From assembly GCA_037893245.1 (NCBI GenBank), contig JBAIAA010000076.1, forward strand, positions 124,001-188,000: a stretch of 64,000 bases of DNA, written 5' to 3'. Made by a program: the position numbers and the translations under genes. This stretch comes from Crossaster papposus (taxonomy: Eukaryota; Echinodermata; Asteroidea; Velatida; Solasteridae). The notes beneath the pieces are model-generated. The model worked only from the letters and a program-made list of their open reading frames with translations, searched no databases and was not told where the DNA came from. The stretch's first letter is position 1. Every line of letters starts with the position of its first letter. Below are positions 24,468 through 37,800 of this stretch, in pieces.

Positions 24468-25432
24468 AGTCAAAATGCTGGGTATATACCAGCGAACATG
24501 GACAATTATATTGGGTATGATCAGCGAACTGCACGGACAGATATTGGGTATACCAGCGAACACGGACATAATTATATTGGGTATACCAGCGAACATGGAC
24601 ATTGGGCATAGCAGCTAACACGGACAGATATTGGGTATACAAGCGAGCAATATTGGGTATACCAGCGAACATGGACATTGCAAGCAGCTAACTTATAGAC
24701 AGATATTGGGTATACCAGTGAACATGGACAGATATTGGGTATACCAGCGAACACGGACATAATTATATTGGGTATACCAGCGAACATGGACATTGGGTAT
24801 ATATATAGCAGCTAACACGGACAGATATTGGGTATACAAGCGAGCAATATTGGGTATACTAGCGAACATGGACATTGCAAGCAGCTAACTTATAGACAGA
24901 TATTGGGTATACCAGTGAACATGGACAGATATTGGGTATACCAGCGAATACGGACATAATTATATTGGGTATACCAGCGAACATGGACATTGGGTATAGC
25001 AGCTAACACGGACAGATATTGGGTATACAAGCGAGCAATATTGGGTATACCAGCGAACATGGACATTGCAAGCAGCTAACTTAGACAGATATTGGGTATA
25101 CCAGTGAACATGGACAGATATTGGGTATACCAGCGAACATGGACAGATATTGGGTATACCAGCGAATACGGACAGATATTGGGTATACCAGCGAACACGT
25201 TGGCCTACAGATATTGGGTATACCATGAACACGGACATATATTGGGTATACCAGCGAACATGGACGGATATTTGGTATACCAGCTAACATGAACAGATAT
25301 TGGGTAGTATACCAGCGAACACGGTCAGATATTGTGTACACTACACCAGCAGGGACAGATATTGGGTATACGTGCGAACACGGACAGATATTGGGTAAAC
25401 CAGCTAATACGGACAGATATTAGTTTTATTAC
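24468..25432 (+). repeat. Minisatellite with higher-order structure
   Basis: Tandem units of about 25-32 bp built on AGATATTGGGTATACCAGCG followed by AACATGGAC. A higher-order unit of about 195 bp repeats roughly three times, marked by CATTGCAAGCAGCTAACTTA at about 24674, 24871 and 25064. The right third is a simpler array of the basic unit. Apparent - strand proteins rich in GIPNI and SLVYPI are translations of the array. Confidence 0.92.
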
Positions 25433-27928
25433 TTGCTTCAATTATTTACAGAGTGTCAACCTACGGCCGCGCACTCAGCAGAATATCGAAACCAGTATCA
25501 GGGATATGAATCAACAGGCAGCCAAAGCACCACAAACCTACATGTCAACCTTACGTCACGATCTCGTTATGACTTAACAATTAGGCCGCATTTCCCAAAA
25601 TATGTACTTGTGCATTAGAGGGGGTTACCTAATTCCTAAATTGTAAGTATAAACTGATGAAAAGCCACCACAACATATAGGGCAGACGGTATGTCTACGT
25701 CTTTAGACTCCATCGTGGTACGGTACCCAATCTTCTCCTGTCCAATCAATACCTTGGAAATCTGATATCTAATAAGCTCCTGCAACTTATGAAAAGTGCT
25801 TCTATTTGCTAGTTACCATGGTAGCAGACCGGTGAACAGATATTTATTCTAATATCAGATGATGCCTGCTTTGGAATACTTGAGTTGCCCGTATTTCATT
25901 TAGAATTCAACTTTCTTATTTACTCCGTTTCAGTTCGCCTTTTCAATTGTCGATACTCTCATTTTCTTAACAACGAATACAAATGTATTCACAAACGAAA
26001 CAGTTTGTTTGATTCCCGCAAAAGAACAAAAATATGCAATTATTGGACTTGAAATCATTGAACTAAATAATTTTCTGTTGGGTTAAATCATTTGATGTTT
26101 ATTTGTTCGAATTATTTCAACTTTGTTTTTGTTATGCCGATAATTCACAAATGCCCCTCTTATGCACCATATTGTTTACAATGGATTGTAGCTGTCATGC
26201 GACAAAATGGAAGCGAGATAGCGACGAAAATCGAAGTACACGCCCATCCAACAGTGTAATCGGTGAGCTGGTTCAGAGAAATGGTTAAATGGAGCCTGAC
26301 AGATCGATAGTTAGGGATTGCATCTGGCTACAACTGATACACAAGGTCACAGACAGACACCAGAACCTATATAGTTAAAGGATAGCTGCAAGGGAGATGC
26401 ACAGAGTCAACCAGTGGTAATGATTACACTCCATCCATTTTAAAGCTCGCTTGGAGCTGAATCAATGCACGTGACAGTGATGAATTTACAAGTTTCTTTG
26501 AGATAATAGTAACATCAGAATGCTAACAAATCACTGGCTAAAGAAATATTATATGATAAAATATATCACTTTCAATAAAATACTTTCTTGTACAATGTTA
26601 TAAGACTTACACATTCATACATAACGCCGATTCATACCTAAAGTCTTGTTAGCCTTTACTGGTTTGTTTTAGTTTAGGATTTCGACAAGACCTCTATCAA
26701 ATGAGAGGATAAAACACATTACATGCATATAAATATGCATATGTAAAAAAATCGATAAAATACAGCAAAATACAAAAAAAGGAAACAAATAACATTTAGG
26801 CTAAGTTAAAATCAGGATGACTTTATAACACTCGAGCACGGCTGACCAGGCCATCTAGACAAACCGAAAGGTTGTCAAATGAACTGAGCAGTCGACCAAG
26901 AGTGCCAAGATCATTATAATCAAGACATTTGTTACGATACGAAACTGTCTTTACACTATCACAAATACCATGGTTGACGCAGTCAACATTATTCACAGAA
27001 CATATGAATCTTCTTCGAAATGTTTTAATATTGGAGACCTAAACTTATGTAATTTAAAAGATGTAGGTTTCTTCACCTCGGTTTTCAATTTTCAGTCTCA
27101 AACACTTCAAATGCGTGACTTCTGCTAAAAATGAACACTCGTATCTTGAGTGTTTTAGGGGCCGTTCGGGGAAAGTTGTACACAAGCCGACGCCAGAACG
27201 GCTGGTTTATATCGACTGGTTGGATGATTCCCATACGGCAGTCAGCATTGGCCTTCGTTTTTTAATCAGTCAGCGAAGAGTCCACTAATAGCACTATCAC
27301 TCCAAAGATGGGACAAATTGGATGGACGTTCACCGCAACAGACCAAACAAACACGACCGTTCAATTTGATTTCCTAGACTGGTCACCATGTGCCGTCTAA
27401 TCTAGCGACCCAGCCTTTCCCGCCGCCTAATGATACTGTTTGATCATTTCAAGAATCGTGAAGTGACTAACATAAGTCTAACGCTTTGATTAAAAAAAAT
27501 CTGTGACGACACAGTTACTCCCTTATTATTGAATGTTCTGATTATGGTTTAATGGTTACACTCGAATCGATAACAACATGTGTTTGTTAGTAACAATCCA
27601 TGGACTGCAGTGCAATGTAAGAATCAAATTAGGAAAAACTAGACAAGTTCTTTTGTAAAGAATAATAACTGTATCTTGAAAGATTAGTTGAAAGGTAACC
27701 GACTCGTAAATTAAAGGCAGCAAAGGCCTACCGGTACATACACATTTTGGCAAATAAAAAACAAAAACTACTCAATTGTTATGATATACATTGTGTACTT
27801 TACTTGCTGTAAGTGGAAAACAGTCTTAAGCATGCATCCTGTAAAATAATCGCACCTATTATATGCTGGTTTTTTTTTTAAAGAAAAGTGTAATTTTGTA
27901 TCAAAACATGACTATTTGCAACCACTGC
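25433..27928. other. Gene-free stretch
   Basis: No supported exon on either strand. 27130-27450 is less AT-rich than its surroundings but has no long frame, splice sites or recognised protein. Confidence 0.45.
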
Positions 27929-28198
27929 CCCCAATTTATTAAATTTACTTAGTCCACATTTTATTTGGAATACGTTTACCCATGCGTGAATTAGTGCAAG
28001 CCAACTATATTATGGCTTAATAACCTGATAATTCCCCAACATTGATCTATAAATTGCTCTGTTTCGTCTAAAGGAAGTCAGGGAACCAGACTACAAGAAA
28101 AGCATTTGTTTTCTTGGTTTTTCCAGCTTCTATGAACAAAAAAATTTAAACTGGTCAGCGTCACAATATTTACTATAAAATATGAATCCCCTAACCGA
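27929..28198 (+). repeat. Dispersed repeat, copy B (pairs with 4850-5101)
   Basis: Collinear with 4850-5101. Shared landmarks in order are CCCAATTTATTAA, GCGTGAATTAGTG, AACCTGATAATTC, TCTGTTTCGTCTAAAGGAAG, TTCTTGGTTTTTCCAGC and GGTCAGCGTCACAATATT. No terminal repeats or reading frame are shared, so the common origin is clear but the class is not. Confidence 0.6.
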
Positions 28199-30114
28199 TC
28201 AATTTTTACAAATTACGGAAAAAAACTAAATGGTGCATATTACATGTACCTTTAAAAACAGTTTTCATTTCTGATTAATAAATGTGGATACAAACCAAAC
28301 AAGTCTCAGTAACATAATAATTTTGATACATAACGCGGACAAGAACATAATTTATAGCTAAACTCAATGTGTTTTATGTGAACATTTTATTTTCTCATCA
28401 GTATCAACGATTTAACCGCTGCCTGACAAAATCAAGAGCCACGTATTCCAGGTTATCTGAGTTTACTCAGAAATCAAGTCAAAATCACCACAGCAAACAC
28501 TAGTCATCCTGTTAAACCAATCCTCAATCAGCATCACGAATAGATAATCATATAGATTGAATCTAAACTTGATAACGACCGAGCAGAATACACCAGGACA
28601 AACATATCACTCAGTAGTTCAATGGTTCCAAAGTCCCTGCTTCTAACCACCCCTGCTTATTGTATGAGTTCCAGACACCGCGGCTGATTTGGTCAGTAGT
28701 TTGTGTTTTAATGGCACCTAAATCGGCAATTTATTACTTGAAAATTGCTCTAAGGAAACGACCGATGGATACATTACTGAGTTCAGTCACGGCGGAAATA
28801 ATTTATCTGCATTTGGAGTTCACGATTGCTTTGATTTATTATAGTCTAAAACAGTGATACTTGAACTGAGCTACTGAGATGATATCTCTGATGTTAATGA
28901 TCACTATTTTGGACAGTTTAACATTTTGTGCTAAAGATTGTTCACTTGGCAGATGTCTATTATATTCCCATGTATTACAAAATATTCGGATCGATGTTGT
29001 TTCAGTTTAAAGGTAAACTAATACCACGAAATGCCTATCTCATCTAAACAGGAACTGCAATGAACTTTAACGATAATAAAGCAACCAAGGCTTCTGTTTA
29101 AATTCAAAGTATAATAAAGGTGTGAAGAGGTGGTAAAATATTGCCAAAGGCAGCACTAAACATGTCGAATAAACTGCACGTAGAACCGCAGAAAATGCCC
29201 GGTTACTTCATCTGTCATGTCTAATTTAAACCATCGATTTCATTTTCACCAATAAACCATCTAAGCATGATTCTATACACCCTTACCCCCGCAAGCAAAA
29301 TGATTAATACGAACAAACCCAGAAGCTGTCAAGAACGCACCATGCGTGAAATAAAACATGACAGACGCATAGCATGTGGAAATTCACATTTCGAAAAAAG
29401 AGCAATTCTTAAAGTAAAGAGCCGTTGATAGAAAGACATAAATAAATGTCAATATAGGTAAGACCTGCGTTTAATCTCAAATTTCTCAGTGGATTAGAGT
29501 CAAATTTACAGATAGTTTATGGCAAGTTTTCCTCTATCAGGCATCTGAATGATTGAAGTTACTACCTGAGAGATAGAAAGCACTGAGGCGAAAATCCAAG
29601 ACGGTGATTTTCAAGACTACAGCGGATGTGTGGGAAGGATGTGCTCTCGGGCCAATGGCTAACGTTCCCCTTCATCTCACTTATATGCCGCAGACCCCGA
29701 TGTAATTACGTGTTCGAGTATTGTAACAGCATTACAGCCAACGGGACCCCAGACGTGGCTTCAAGGGTTATAACCGATGCGAGTTTATTAGATTGATACT
29801 ATTGGAATTACACGATAACAAACTAGGACCACCAGGCCAGAAGTTGTAATCAAATGGTGGGCTCCCGTAATTGCATACTTTAAAGATACCGACAGGCCGA
29901 CAGCTATATCGTATGTATCATTAGGATAAAACACTTGATACACTTCAGCAAATCTGTACGACTTTAAAAAAAACAAATTTAGAATGAGAGTGGTTATAGG
30001 TGTTAAATGTAACTTGTGTTTAAATGTACCTTAAGACAATAACACCTAATTTCAAGTCGATAACATAGTAGCACGAATTTCAAACTCTATGAAATACGGA
30101 CTCATTGGAAGTAT
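28199..30114. other. Gene-free stretch
   Basis: AT-rich DNA without recognised exons. Short frames near 28660-28857 (+) and 29788-29976 (-) have no recognisable sequence or splice context. Confidence 0.45.
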
Positions 30115-30546
30115 AGTTGAAACGCCGCTATAACGAACGCCACAGGATCCACAGTTCTTGTTCGGTATATCGATCATTCGGTAAAGCGATTATCAGCCGC
30201 CGATCCACCATGTACCCATTTTCAAGACGGTGTCCGACCCAGTAGCCACCCGGGACCCGTCACTTTTTAACATAAGGCACCGGTCGTGTGACGTTCGCAA
30301 ATTTAAAATGGCCCAGATAGCATTTGACATACCCAAAAATCTGTTGACATATTTTCAACAACAATCTTTGGTATGTTTGAACACAACAGTCGGAAGCCAA
30401 GGATGGTGGATTTTGTTAATCCGTTGGCATTTTTTTTAAAACTGGTGTTCGGGATTTGTTTTTACACACAAAACGGGAGCAAAGGGTGATGTTCAGTATA
30501 GAAGATTGTTCGATATAGCAGTGTTCGATATAGCGGTGTTTCACTG
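30115..30546. mobile_element. Foldback DNA transposon remnant with pogo/Tigger-like ends
   Basis: The left end reads AGTTGAAACGCCGCTATAAC and then GAAC. The reverse complement of the right end reads CAGTGAAACACCGCTATATC and then GAAC. Near the right end the GTTCGATATAGCRGT motif is repeated. CAGT(T)GAAAC with CCGCTATA is the style of pogo/Tigger ends, which target TA. The interior is short and has no transposase frame. Family assignment is by end sequence only. Confidence 0.6.
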
Positions 30547-31146
30547 AGCATGCTTAATTACGCGATGATCATGATCATTACTAATTAGGAGAATGACCGA
30601 TCATGTGAGAGGGTTTAACCAATAATAGAGAACATTGTTACGTTTTAGCGACCGTCCCCAACAGTAAATAAGTTTATGATACAAGCAATTTAAATAACAA
30701 TTGTGTTCACATAAGCTGCATTGACATAATTGGGGATTTTTGTTTACTGATTTTAGAATTTTGCGAAGGAACGTAAAACCATCTCTAAATCTTATACGTG
30801 TAGATGTATAATACTTTGTTTGGCCGGAGGTCACAGTTAGTCTTGTCTGGTTCGCCCCGGTATAGTGTGTTACATTATTCATAATTAGATTTTGTTTGGC
30901 TACATGCGGCTGTCCATACGCGACAGGCGTCATGCACCTCGGATTGAGCTAATTAATTATCAATATAAGACCCTGTGGGCTAGAGCTGCACGGTGTAAAG
31001 CTGTAGTGCTTGGCTAGTGTGCGTAGATGCAATACGACTACTTCATTGGTTTGTGTCTGGATTATTGAAGTACACGACTTTGTAGACCAATGGAAGCAGA
31101 ACTGTAAGAATATGGTCGCTTTGGTGAAACTGCTGTCGACCTGAGA

Positions 31147-31287
31147 CATAATGACGTCACACTTTCTTTACTTATGCGCTTTCGTATGAGCATGGAGGAA
31201 TGATAGAGCGCTTGGTACGTGGTTCATGTTTCACATGTGGATCTTATTTGAAAGCGTACACAATAAACGAAGCGTGACGTCATTATG
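31147..31287. mobile_element. Small foldback element (141 bp)
   Basis: Perfect 14-bp ends CATAATGACGTCAC face each other, and similarity extends imperfectly to about 38 bp per arm (ACTTTCTTTACTTATG versus a related arm). Each arm carries a TGACGTCA word. There is no coding content. Confidence 0.7.
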
Positions 31288-32233
31288 ATTCAGGGCTGTT
31301 TGGAAGTACGTTGGTTAAGACTATATGTACACAATACATGACATTTGTTGAAGGGAATGGTATTTTAAGTGTTTGCTGTCTTGATCTCCTAAACTTTGTT
31401 TGTCAAACTGTTTATCTATATCAAGCCATATATCAAGCACATTGTTATTTGCTGCACATGTCAGGAATGGCGTACATTTCAGTGAAACATTTCAGTGTAG
31501 GCCTATACTTCAATTTAAACGTAAGAAAAGCGGCAGAAATGCAACAAGATCCCGAATAGAACAACTTCCCGTGTTTCAACGAAAGGACTAAGATTGAAAT
31601 ATTGGACAGGGTAAAGAGGTTTGCAACTTGTGGGGGATGGAATTAGTTCTACGAATCGTGCAATTAAAAAAAACAACTAAAATCATATAGTGTAAAAGTA
31701 GTGAGAAATATTTAAAAAGTATATAATCTCACCCCTCTTTCTACTTAATATGAATCTTCTTTTAAGTGCCACGAATATATCACAATAAGGCCCCCAAAAT
31801 AAGCAGCAAACATGATGACGTATACACCTACGTGATCCAAAACCGCAGTTGGATCAAATTTTGTTATGGTAGCTCTTCAATGGTTGGGATAAAAGTTGAG
31901 TTTGACGTAAAATTAAAATAGACTCGTAGATACAGTCATGACAAATGAGTGCACACAGTTCGTTTCGACTTAAAATAGATTTTCCAAACAACGGTGCCAC
32001 TGTATCCATACTAACTCAAGGCGTCGTTGACTACAGTGCTTTAATTTCCAAGTGACGGATGTTATTGAGTGGAACGGAAAATATACATTTTGAAACTTGT
32101 TGATTGATGAATGGACGTTTAACATTGTGGTGTAATATTTTAAATCTGTAATATATTGAAGCATTACTCTAAAACAACCAATCTAATATAACAGTTCTTG
32201 GGTATTTGAATTCCAATGAGGTGGTTTGATATA
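31288..32233. other. Gene-free stretch
   Basis: No recognised gene. Overlapping short + strand frames at 31311-31591 contain no recognisable domain. Confidence 0.45.
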
Positions 32234-32683
32234 ATAAGGTTGTTTCACGTTCCGCGGCCATCTTGGATTCAGTGCAAAAAGAGGTACCCAACTTACCCGG
32301 ATGATAGCGTGTTTATATGGGTGTCACTGACCTCTATACATGGACAGATCATCTATTGTTTCATTTTGAAGTCGGCATGCAGAGAAGTGCAACATGGCGG
32401 ACCCACGAAGTCACTCTGTGAGCCAATGAAATGTCCAGGTGTAGAGTTCAGTTGGTTGGTAAATCCACTGACCTCTACAACTGGACATTTCATTGGCTCA
32501 CAGCAGTGACGCCATGTTGCACTTCCAGTTCGCGCCGACTTCAAGTGTTAGCACAGCAGAATATGGACAATGATCCGTCCAGGTGTTGAGGTCAGTGATG
32601 GGTGTTCCCCTCTTCCTACATGTAGTAGGCCTACAGAGGGCGCTCTACTGAGCATGCGCAACTGGAACGTGAAACAACCTTAT
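32234..32683. mobile_element. Nested foldback element
   Basis: Outer ends are a perfect 20-bp inverted repeat, ATAAGGTTGTTTCACGTTCC. Inside, 32371-32440 and 32480-32545 form a second palindrome sharing GTGCAACATGGCG, GTGAGCCAATGAAATGTCC and GAAGTCGGC, separated by a spacer of about 40 bp. The interior is CpG-rich compared with its flanks and includes GAGGGCGCTC. The frames here mirror one another because of the palindrome and are not genes. Confidence 0.75.
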
Positions 32684-33469
32684 AGACCACTTAATAATTA
32701 TAATCACTCTCGAAGATATTTTTATCTTCAACTTTACCTCCCGACCTCTCAAACATCTTGGCCGTAAGGAACCCTGTGGAATTTATCATTTCAATAACAA
32801 TTAATTAATTAGTCATGCTGGGTGTGTTTTTGTATACCTTTGAGGTTAGTTTTCATTTTTGTTTACAAGTTGGCTGATATAGAACGTTTTTAATCTTTGC
32901 CATTGATAAAACATACAATTATTAGCCCTATACCTATTTCAATCTCCTTGGCTGTCAACCAATTCGAGTCGATATATATTCCACGGTAGGATTTCTGGCG
33001 CTGCAAACAAGCGGTTTGGATTTTTGTTTCAATGTGTGATAGCGCGATTCCGTTTTTAGAAACTAGTGTGCTAGTGCTTTTTCTGTCTTGGTTAACCCGA
33101 AAGGTGTTACGAGGACGGCTTTCTTTAAATGTCCAGTGTTAGTTTTATCTGTCGCGCCGAAGAAAACGGCGCCTACGTGGAGACCTATTATACAAGGCCT
33201 ATCTGGTGCAAACAAACCAGTTACTTCACTATTATTCTGATTAAAAGCAATTACACAAAGCTGTTAAATGAAAACAAAATTACCGTAAACAGTAATAACA
33301 TTATTTAAATTTAAAATAACTTTATAAAATAAATCGACTACATTAACTCTTTTTTTACAATTCATCAAAGTGTTGGATTATTGTTGTAATATACATGTAG
33401 GCCTAGCGACTCGTTTAATACAAACATATTAATATCATATCAATGTATTAAAACTATAGTTATAAGACT

Positions 33470-33800
33470 CTGTACCTGTTCCCCATATCTTAGGGTATTT
33501 CTGTACTTGTTCCCCATATAGCATAGGTTATTTCTGTACCTGTTCCCTATATCATAGATTATTTCTGTACCTGTTCCCCATATCTTAGGGTATTTCTGTA
33601 CTTGTTCCCCATAGCATAGGTTATTTCTGTACCTGTTCCCCAAATCATAGGTTATTTCTGTACCTGTTCCCCATATCTTAGGGTATTTCTGTACTTGTTC
33701 CCCATATCATAGGTTATTTCAGTACCTGTTCCCCATATTTCTGTACCTGTTCCCCATATCATAGGTTATTTCTGTACCTGTTCTTCATATCTTAGGTTAT
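33470..33800 (-). repeat. Minisatellite, 31-bp unit
   Basis: About eleven units of TTATTTCTGTACCTGTTCCC followed by CATATCATAGG, alternating in blocks with a CTTAGGGTATTTCTGTACTT variant. The - strand open frame is a translation of the array. Confidence 0.9.
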
Positions 33801-34019
33801 TTCGGATCTTAATTGAGCAGAGATGAGATAATTGAATGAGGCAGATAATAAATAGCGGGATTCAGGCGGCAAGAGCAGTAAGAATATGCGAACACACTGT
33901 CTAAACAACTTGCAGTGAAGATGTGATTTCAGCAACTCCCATTAGATTAGTACGATTTTCAAGCAATGCATTTGCTTCTTTTTGTATGCTATATTGTTGG
34001 TGTCTCGCTAGAACTATCG

Positions 34020-34885
34020 CAATGAACGCCGAATATGGCAATCGTTCGGCTTAATATTCATGGCGGAAAGGGTCACTTCGAAATGAACGCCGAATATAGC
34101 AATTGTTCGGCTAAATATTCGTGGGCAAAAAGGATCACTTCGAAATAAACGCCAAATATGGAAATCGTTCGGCTTAATATTCGTGGGTGGAAAGGGTCAC
34201 TTCGAAATTAACGCCAAATATAGCAATCGTTCGGCTTAATATTCGTGGGCAAAAAGGATCACTTCGAAATAAACGCCAAATATGGAAATCGTTCGGCTTA
34301 ATATTCGTAGGTGGAAAGGGTCACTTCGAAATAAACACCAAATATGGCAATCGTTCGGCTTAAAGGTAGTATACACCATTGGTAATTGCTTGAATTATCA
34401 TTAATGGGTAGATTTGGGGGGTTGTATTTCATAGTAAATATCGTTTAATTGACTTTTCTGAAGTTTTACAATCATGGATGCCGAGAAAAGCAAGAAAAAC
34501 AGCGTTTGTTTTCAACTGGGGTCGAGCCGTTATTCTTATGTTAACTTTGTTTTTTCGCGATCGCCGTCCGGCGATCGCGAATTGTTCTTTTTAAAATTCA
34601 ATTTGTTGGAATAATTACAGGATATCTAGCGCAATCCTTTTGCTGAATGCTTAGAATCATTTACTTTCAATTGAATAAGATATTTCTTAATAATTCGGTA
34701 GTAAATATTTTCGATATCTGCAAATGGTGTATCCTACCTTTAATATTCGTGGGTGGAAAGGGTCACTTCGAAATGAACGCCAAATATGGCAATCGTTCGG
34801 ATATTCATGGCGGAAAGGGTCACTTCGAAATGAACGCCGAATATAGCAATCGTTCGGCTTAATACTCGTGGGTGGAAAGGGTCGT
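34020..34885 (+). repeat. Minisatellite, ~61-bp unit, interrupted by a MITE
   Basis: Roughly eight units of about 61 bp built on CGAAATGAACGCCGAATATG, then GCAATCGTTCGGCTTAATAT and TCGTGGGTGGAAAGGGTCAC. Six units precede and two follow the MITE at 34364-34739, which interrupts the array at the TTAA in CGGCTTAATATTC. Confidence 0.92.
34364..34739 (+). mobile_element. TTAA-flanked MITE, family 2, copy 1
   Basis: A 376-bp element with ends AGGTAGTATACACCATT and the inverted AGGTAGGATACACCATT, flanked on both sides by TTAA. Neighbouring minisatellite units supply the uninterrupted site CGGCTTAATATTC, proving a 4-bp TTAA duplication on insertion. The interior has a GCGATCGCC...GGCGATCGC palindrome. 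Copies at 49330-49691 and 61158-61538 share ends and interior. No transposase is present; piggyBac-like mobilisation is inferred from TTAA only. Confidence 0.88.
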
Positions 34886-37800
34886 GGTAAAAAATTATCT
34901 CGTGTTTAAAACTGCAGAATCTTGAAAGAACACTTATCGAATCAAATTCGTGGTGGCATCTGGAGAAATTAGGCCCGATTCGCTGTTTGTAAGAATAACT
35001 TAAGAATGAAATAAGAACAATAAAGAACGATGTACGAATTGATAGACGAATCCAACCAAATCAAGCCGAATGATTGCGATTTATTGCAGAATAAAAACGA
35101 ATTTTAGCAATTTTACGAATTTATTAAGAACAAAGACCGAATAATCCAAATGTAATGTGAACATTCCCGAATAACCCCGAACTGTGTAGGCTACTCGTTA
35201 TTCTTGGAATATTCATTAATTTCCCGGTTTACCCAAGAATTGCTATTCGCAGCGATTCGGCTTACAAATCGGGAATGTGTGTACCTAGCATTACTGAATG
35301 AAAAATCTCTCCAAGCACAGTTTGCCTATAACACCGTAAATACGACAACTATCGGAAGTATACGGTCTGCTTAGGCCAAGATGTACCCTGATCTACAAAG
35401 CTTTAAAACAAAGCTAGGATCTACAAAGCTTTAAAAACCTTCCCCCAAAAAGCCCAGTGCGAACACGGCTTAAGTCGGCTTCTCCGAACAGCTGGCTATA
35501 ATACTGTGCAGTGTCCAGTAATGATTGGATTACAAGCTTATAATGCTCATATTATTAAGAGGGTTCATTATACTTTTTATTGTGTGTCAATGGTCAAAAC
35601 ATAATTGCACAATTGACACGAATGAAATGCAAATCATCTTGAGGTGATTTATGTATTATTCAAGGGTGGTAGTTCGTGCCATATCTTCTAAATGGCACCC
35701 AAAACGCCCCCGTCTTCACTGCCACTGGTCTCGAATCTGATCCAGTGCTATCACCGACATGCTTCCACCTGACAACACTGCCCTGCAACGCTTAATTTCT
35801 TGGCATAGTGACATACCTTGTCAGGTTTATTCCTAACCTTAGCGACCTATAGCACCCCCCCTACGTGAACACAAACACTGTACACGCACGATACGATCCC
35901 CGCAAACCTAACTATTAAACAGACATAAAACTAGATAATTTATTGGACATAACAGTACGAATTCCATTTTCATAAATTGTTTTTGCCACAAGCCTAATCG
36001 AAACTTCTAAAAGTAACATGTGAGCAATTCAAGTTATTCTTATCTGGTTAAATGAAATCTCCTCTTCTATTTTCATTGCCAGACACCCCTTATAAATATG
36101 AATTAAACAATGTGCATTATGTTATATCATTGTTAAATGCGACGACGCTGGCGCATGGCGAAAATATAATGTTTGAATAAATCTTTTAATTCATCAATGT
36201 TATCCTTTATTGAAGGGTGTGTTTGCTTTTGGTGATTGCCTTCAATTCATTTTCCTGGTAATTCCACCGATACAATTCTTTACGAATTACGAACCTATTG
36301 ATCAAACCTCAAGATAACTGCTAGTTCAACCATAATATTGGACATGTTTACAAAACGAAACAAATAACGGATTACACATTTTTCTAATTGTAGTTCCATA
36401 TTAAATTACATATAACCAACATTAAATAGAATACATCCAATCTAACATGCAATGTTACCGCGCCCTATTTTAATTTACCGTCTATAAAAACAACTATGTG
36501 ACGCTTATCCGCAAATATATGGGTTTTTTTTCTGGAAAATGTACCGATACAATCTGTGCCATGCTGAACAGCGTCCTGCTAATGGTATACTCCTTGCACG
36601 CATTTAAGACGAGCAAGCACGTCAAATATACGCAACCATTTATCATTTTTGTTACCGCGCAGCTAAATCTAATCCCATCATACACAACTATGCTCCAGAG
36701 ACGAAGCTCTGTCGACCTCTAATTTGTCTCCAACACGCCGGGACTCTCCCAAGTGATTTAGCCATTCATTTCGCGTTATCAAGAAAACAAAAAAAATCTG
36801 TAATAGGACAACCAAGGGCTATACTGTACTAATAGAAATGCGAAGCTACGAGGAACACACACATTGATCATTATTGAGAGATGGAGTAATCATTGCGAAT
36901 CTGCGATTGCATTCTGTGAAGACGATCTCCCCTTCCAATTTATTTCGCTTATTTGTCATCAGGGAGCACAGCCTGATATAAACAAGCACACTTTTTTTTA
37001 GACGATTTTTTGTTAAAACACACATTCGAAAAAAGAATACTTCAATCTAAAGCAGCAAATACATTCTGTAATTCGCCACGAATAATCCAAAATGTAAAAT
37101 ACGGACAAAGGATTCAAGTTGTGAAAAAAAGAGCTAATTCTTATCTTAATACTTGTATTTGGATATGGGAATAACACTCCGCTCTTCTTTCGGTATTTTT
37201 GAAGGAAAATGTTGGTCTTTGCCGTATTTTATGCCACAAAACAAATGCAAAATCTGGTGCGCATAACTATAATGTGATATGTGTTAAAGGGGCAACGGGA
37301 AATACGTGCACAGGACAGGCAAAAACGTGAAGCCGTTTTGAAATGCTGGACGTGGTTAGATATCGTTTGCTTCAACTGGCATACCATTATGAATACTTCG
37401 AAATTAACCTCACCTTTTTTTCATACAATGCTATGTACATTTCTTCATGTTGCTTTTAATTCCAATAATTGTCATTTGCAAACGAAACTGAGACTATAAT
37501 TAGGCGAGTCCCGATGGAAGTAATTAAATTGAACATTACACATAATTGACAAAGTGGTGAATTTTGTTGAAGTTTGGTAAGACGACTCTCCGAATTTGAG
37601 CAATTTAATTGAAAGGGTCACTATGGTGACAACAAATTACTTTCACCAATATTACGGAAGGGGACAGGATGAAACTTCAATAAAATATTAAATGCATAAA
37701 CAAAATGCAAATATGGGAATCTGTTTGCGTAAAAGCGCATATAAATTTCACACACATAAAAGGTGAAAGCTATAAGGGAGTAGGTAGCCACTGGCGAGCA

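Noticed and set aside
24391-25341. Overlapping - strand frames rich in GIPNI and SLVYPI
   Set aside because: Products of the minisatellite; frame shifts from unit to unit.
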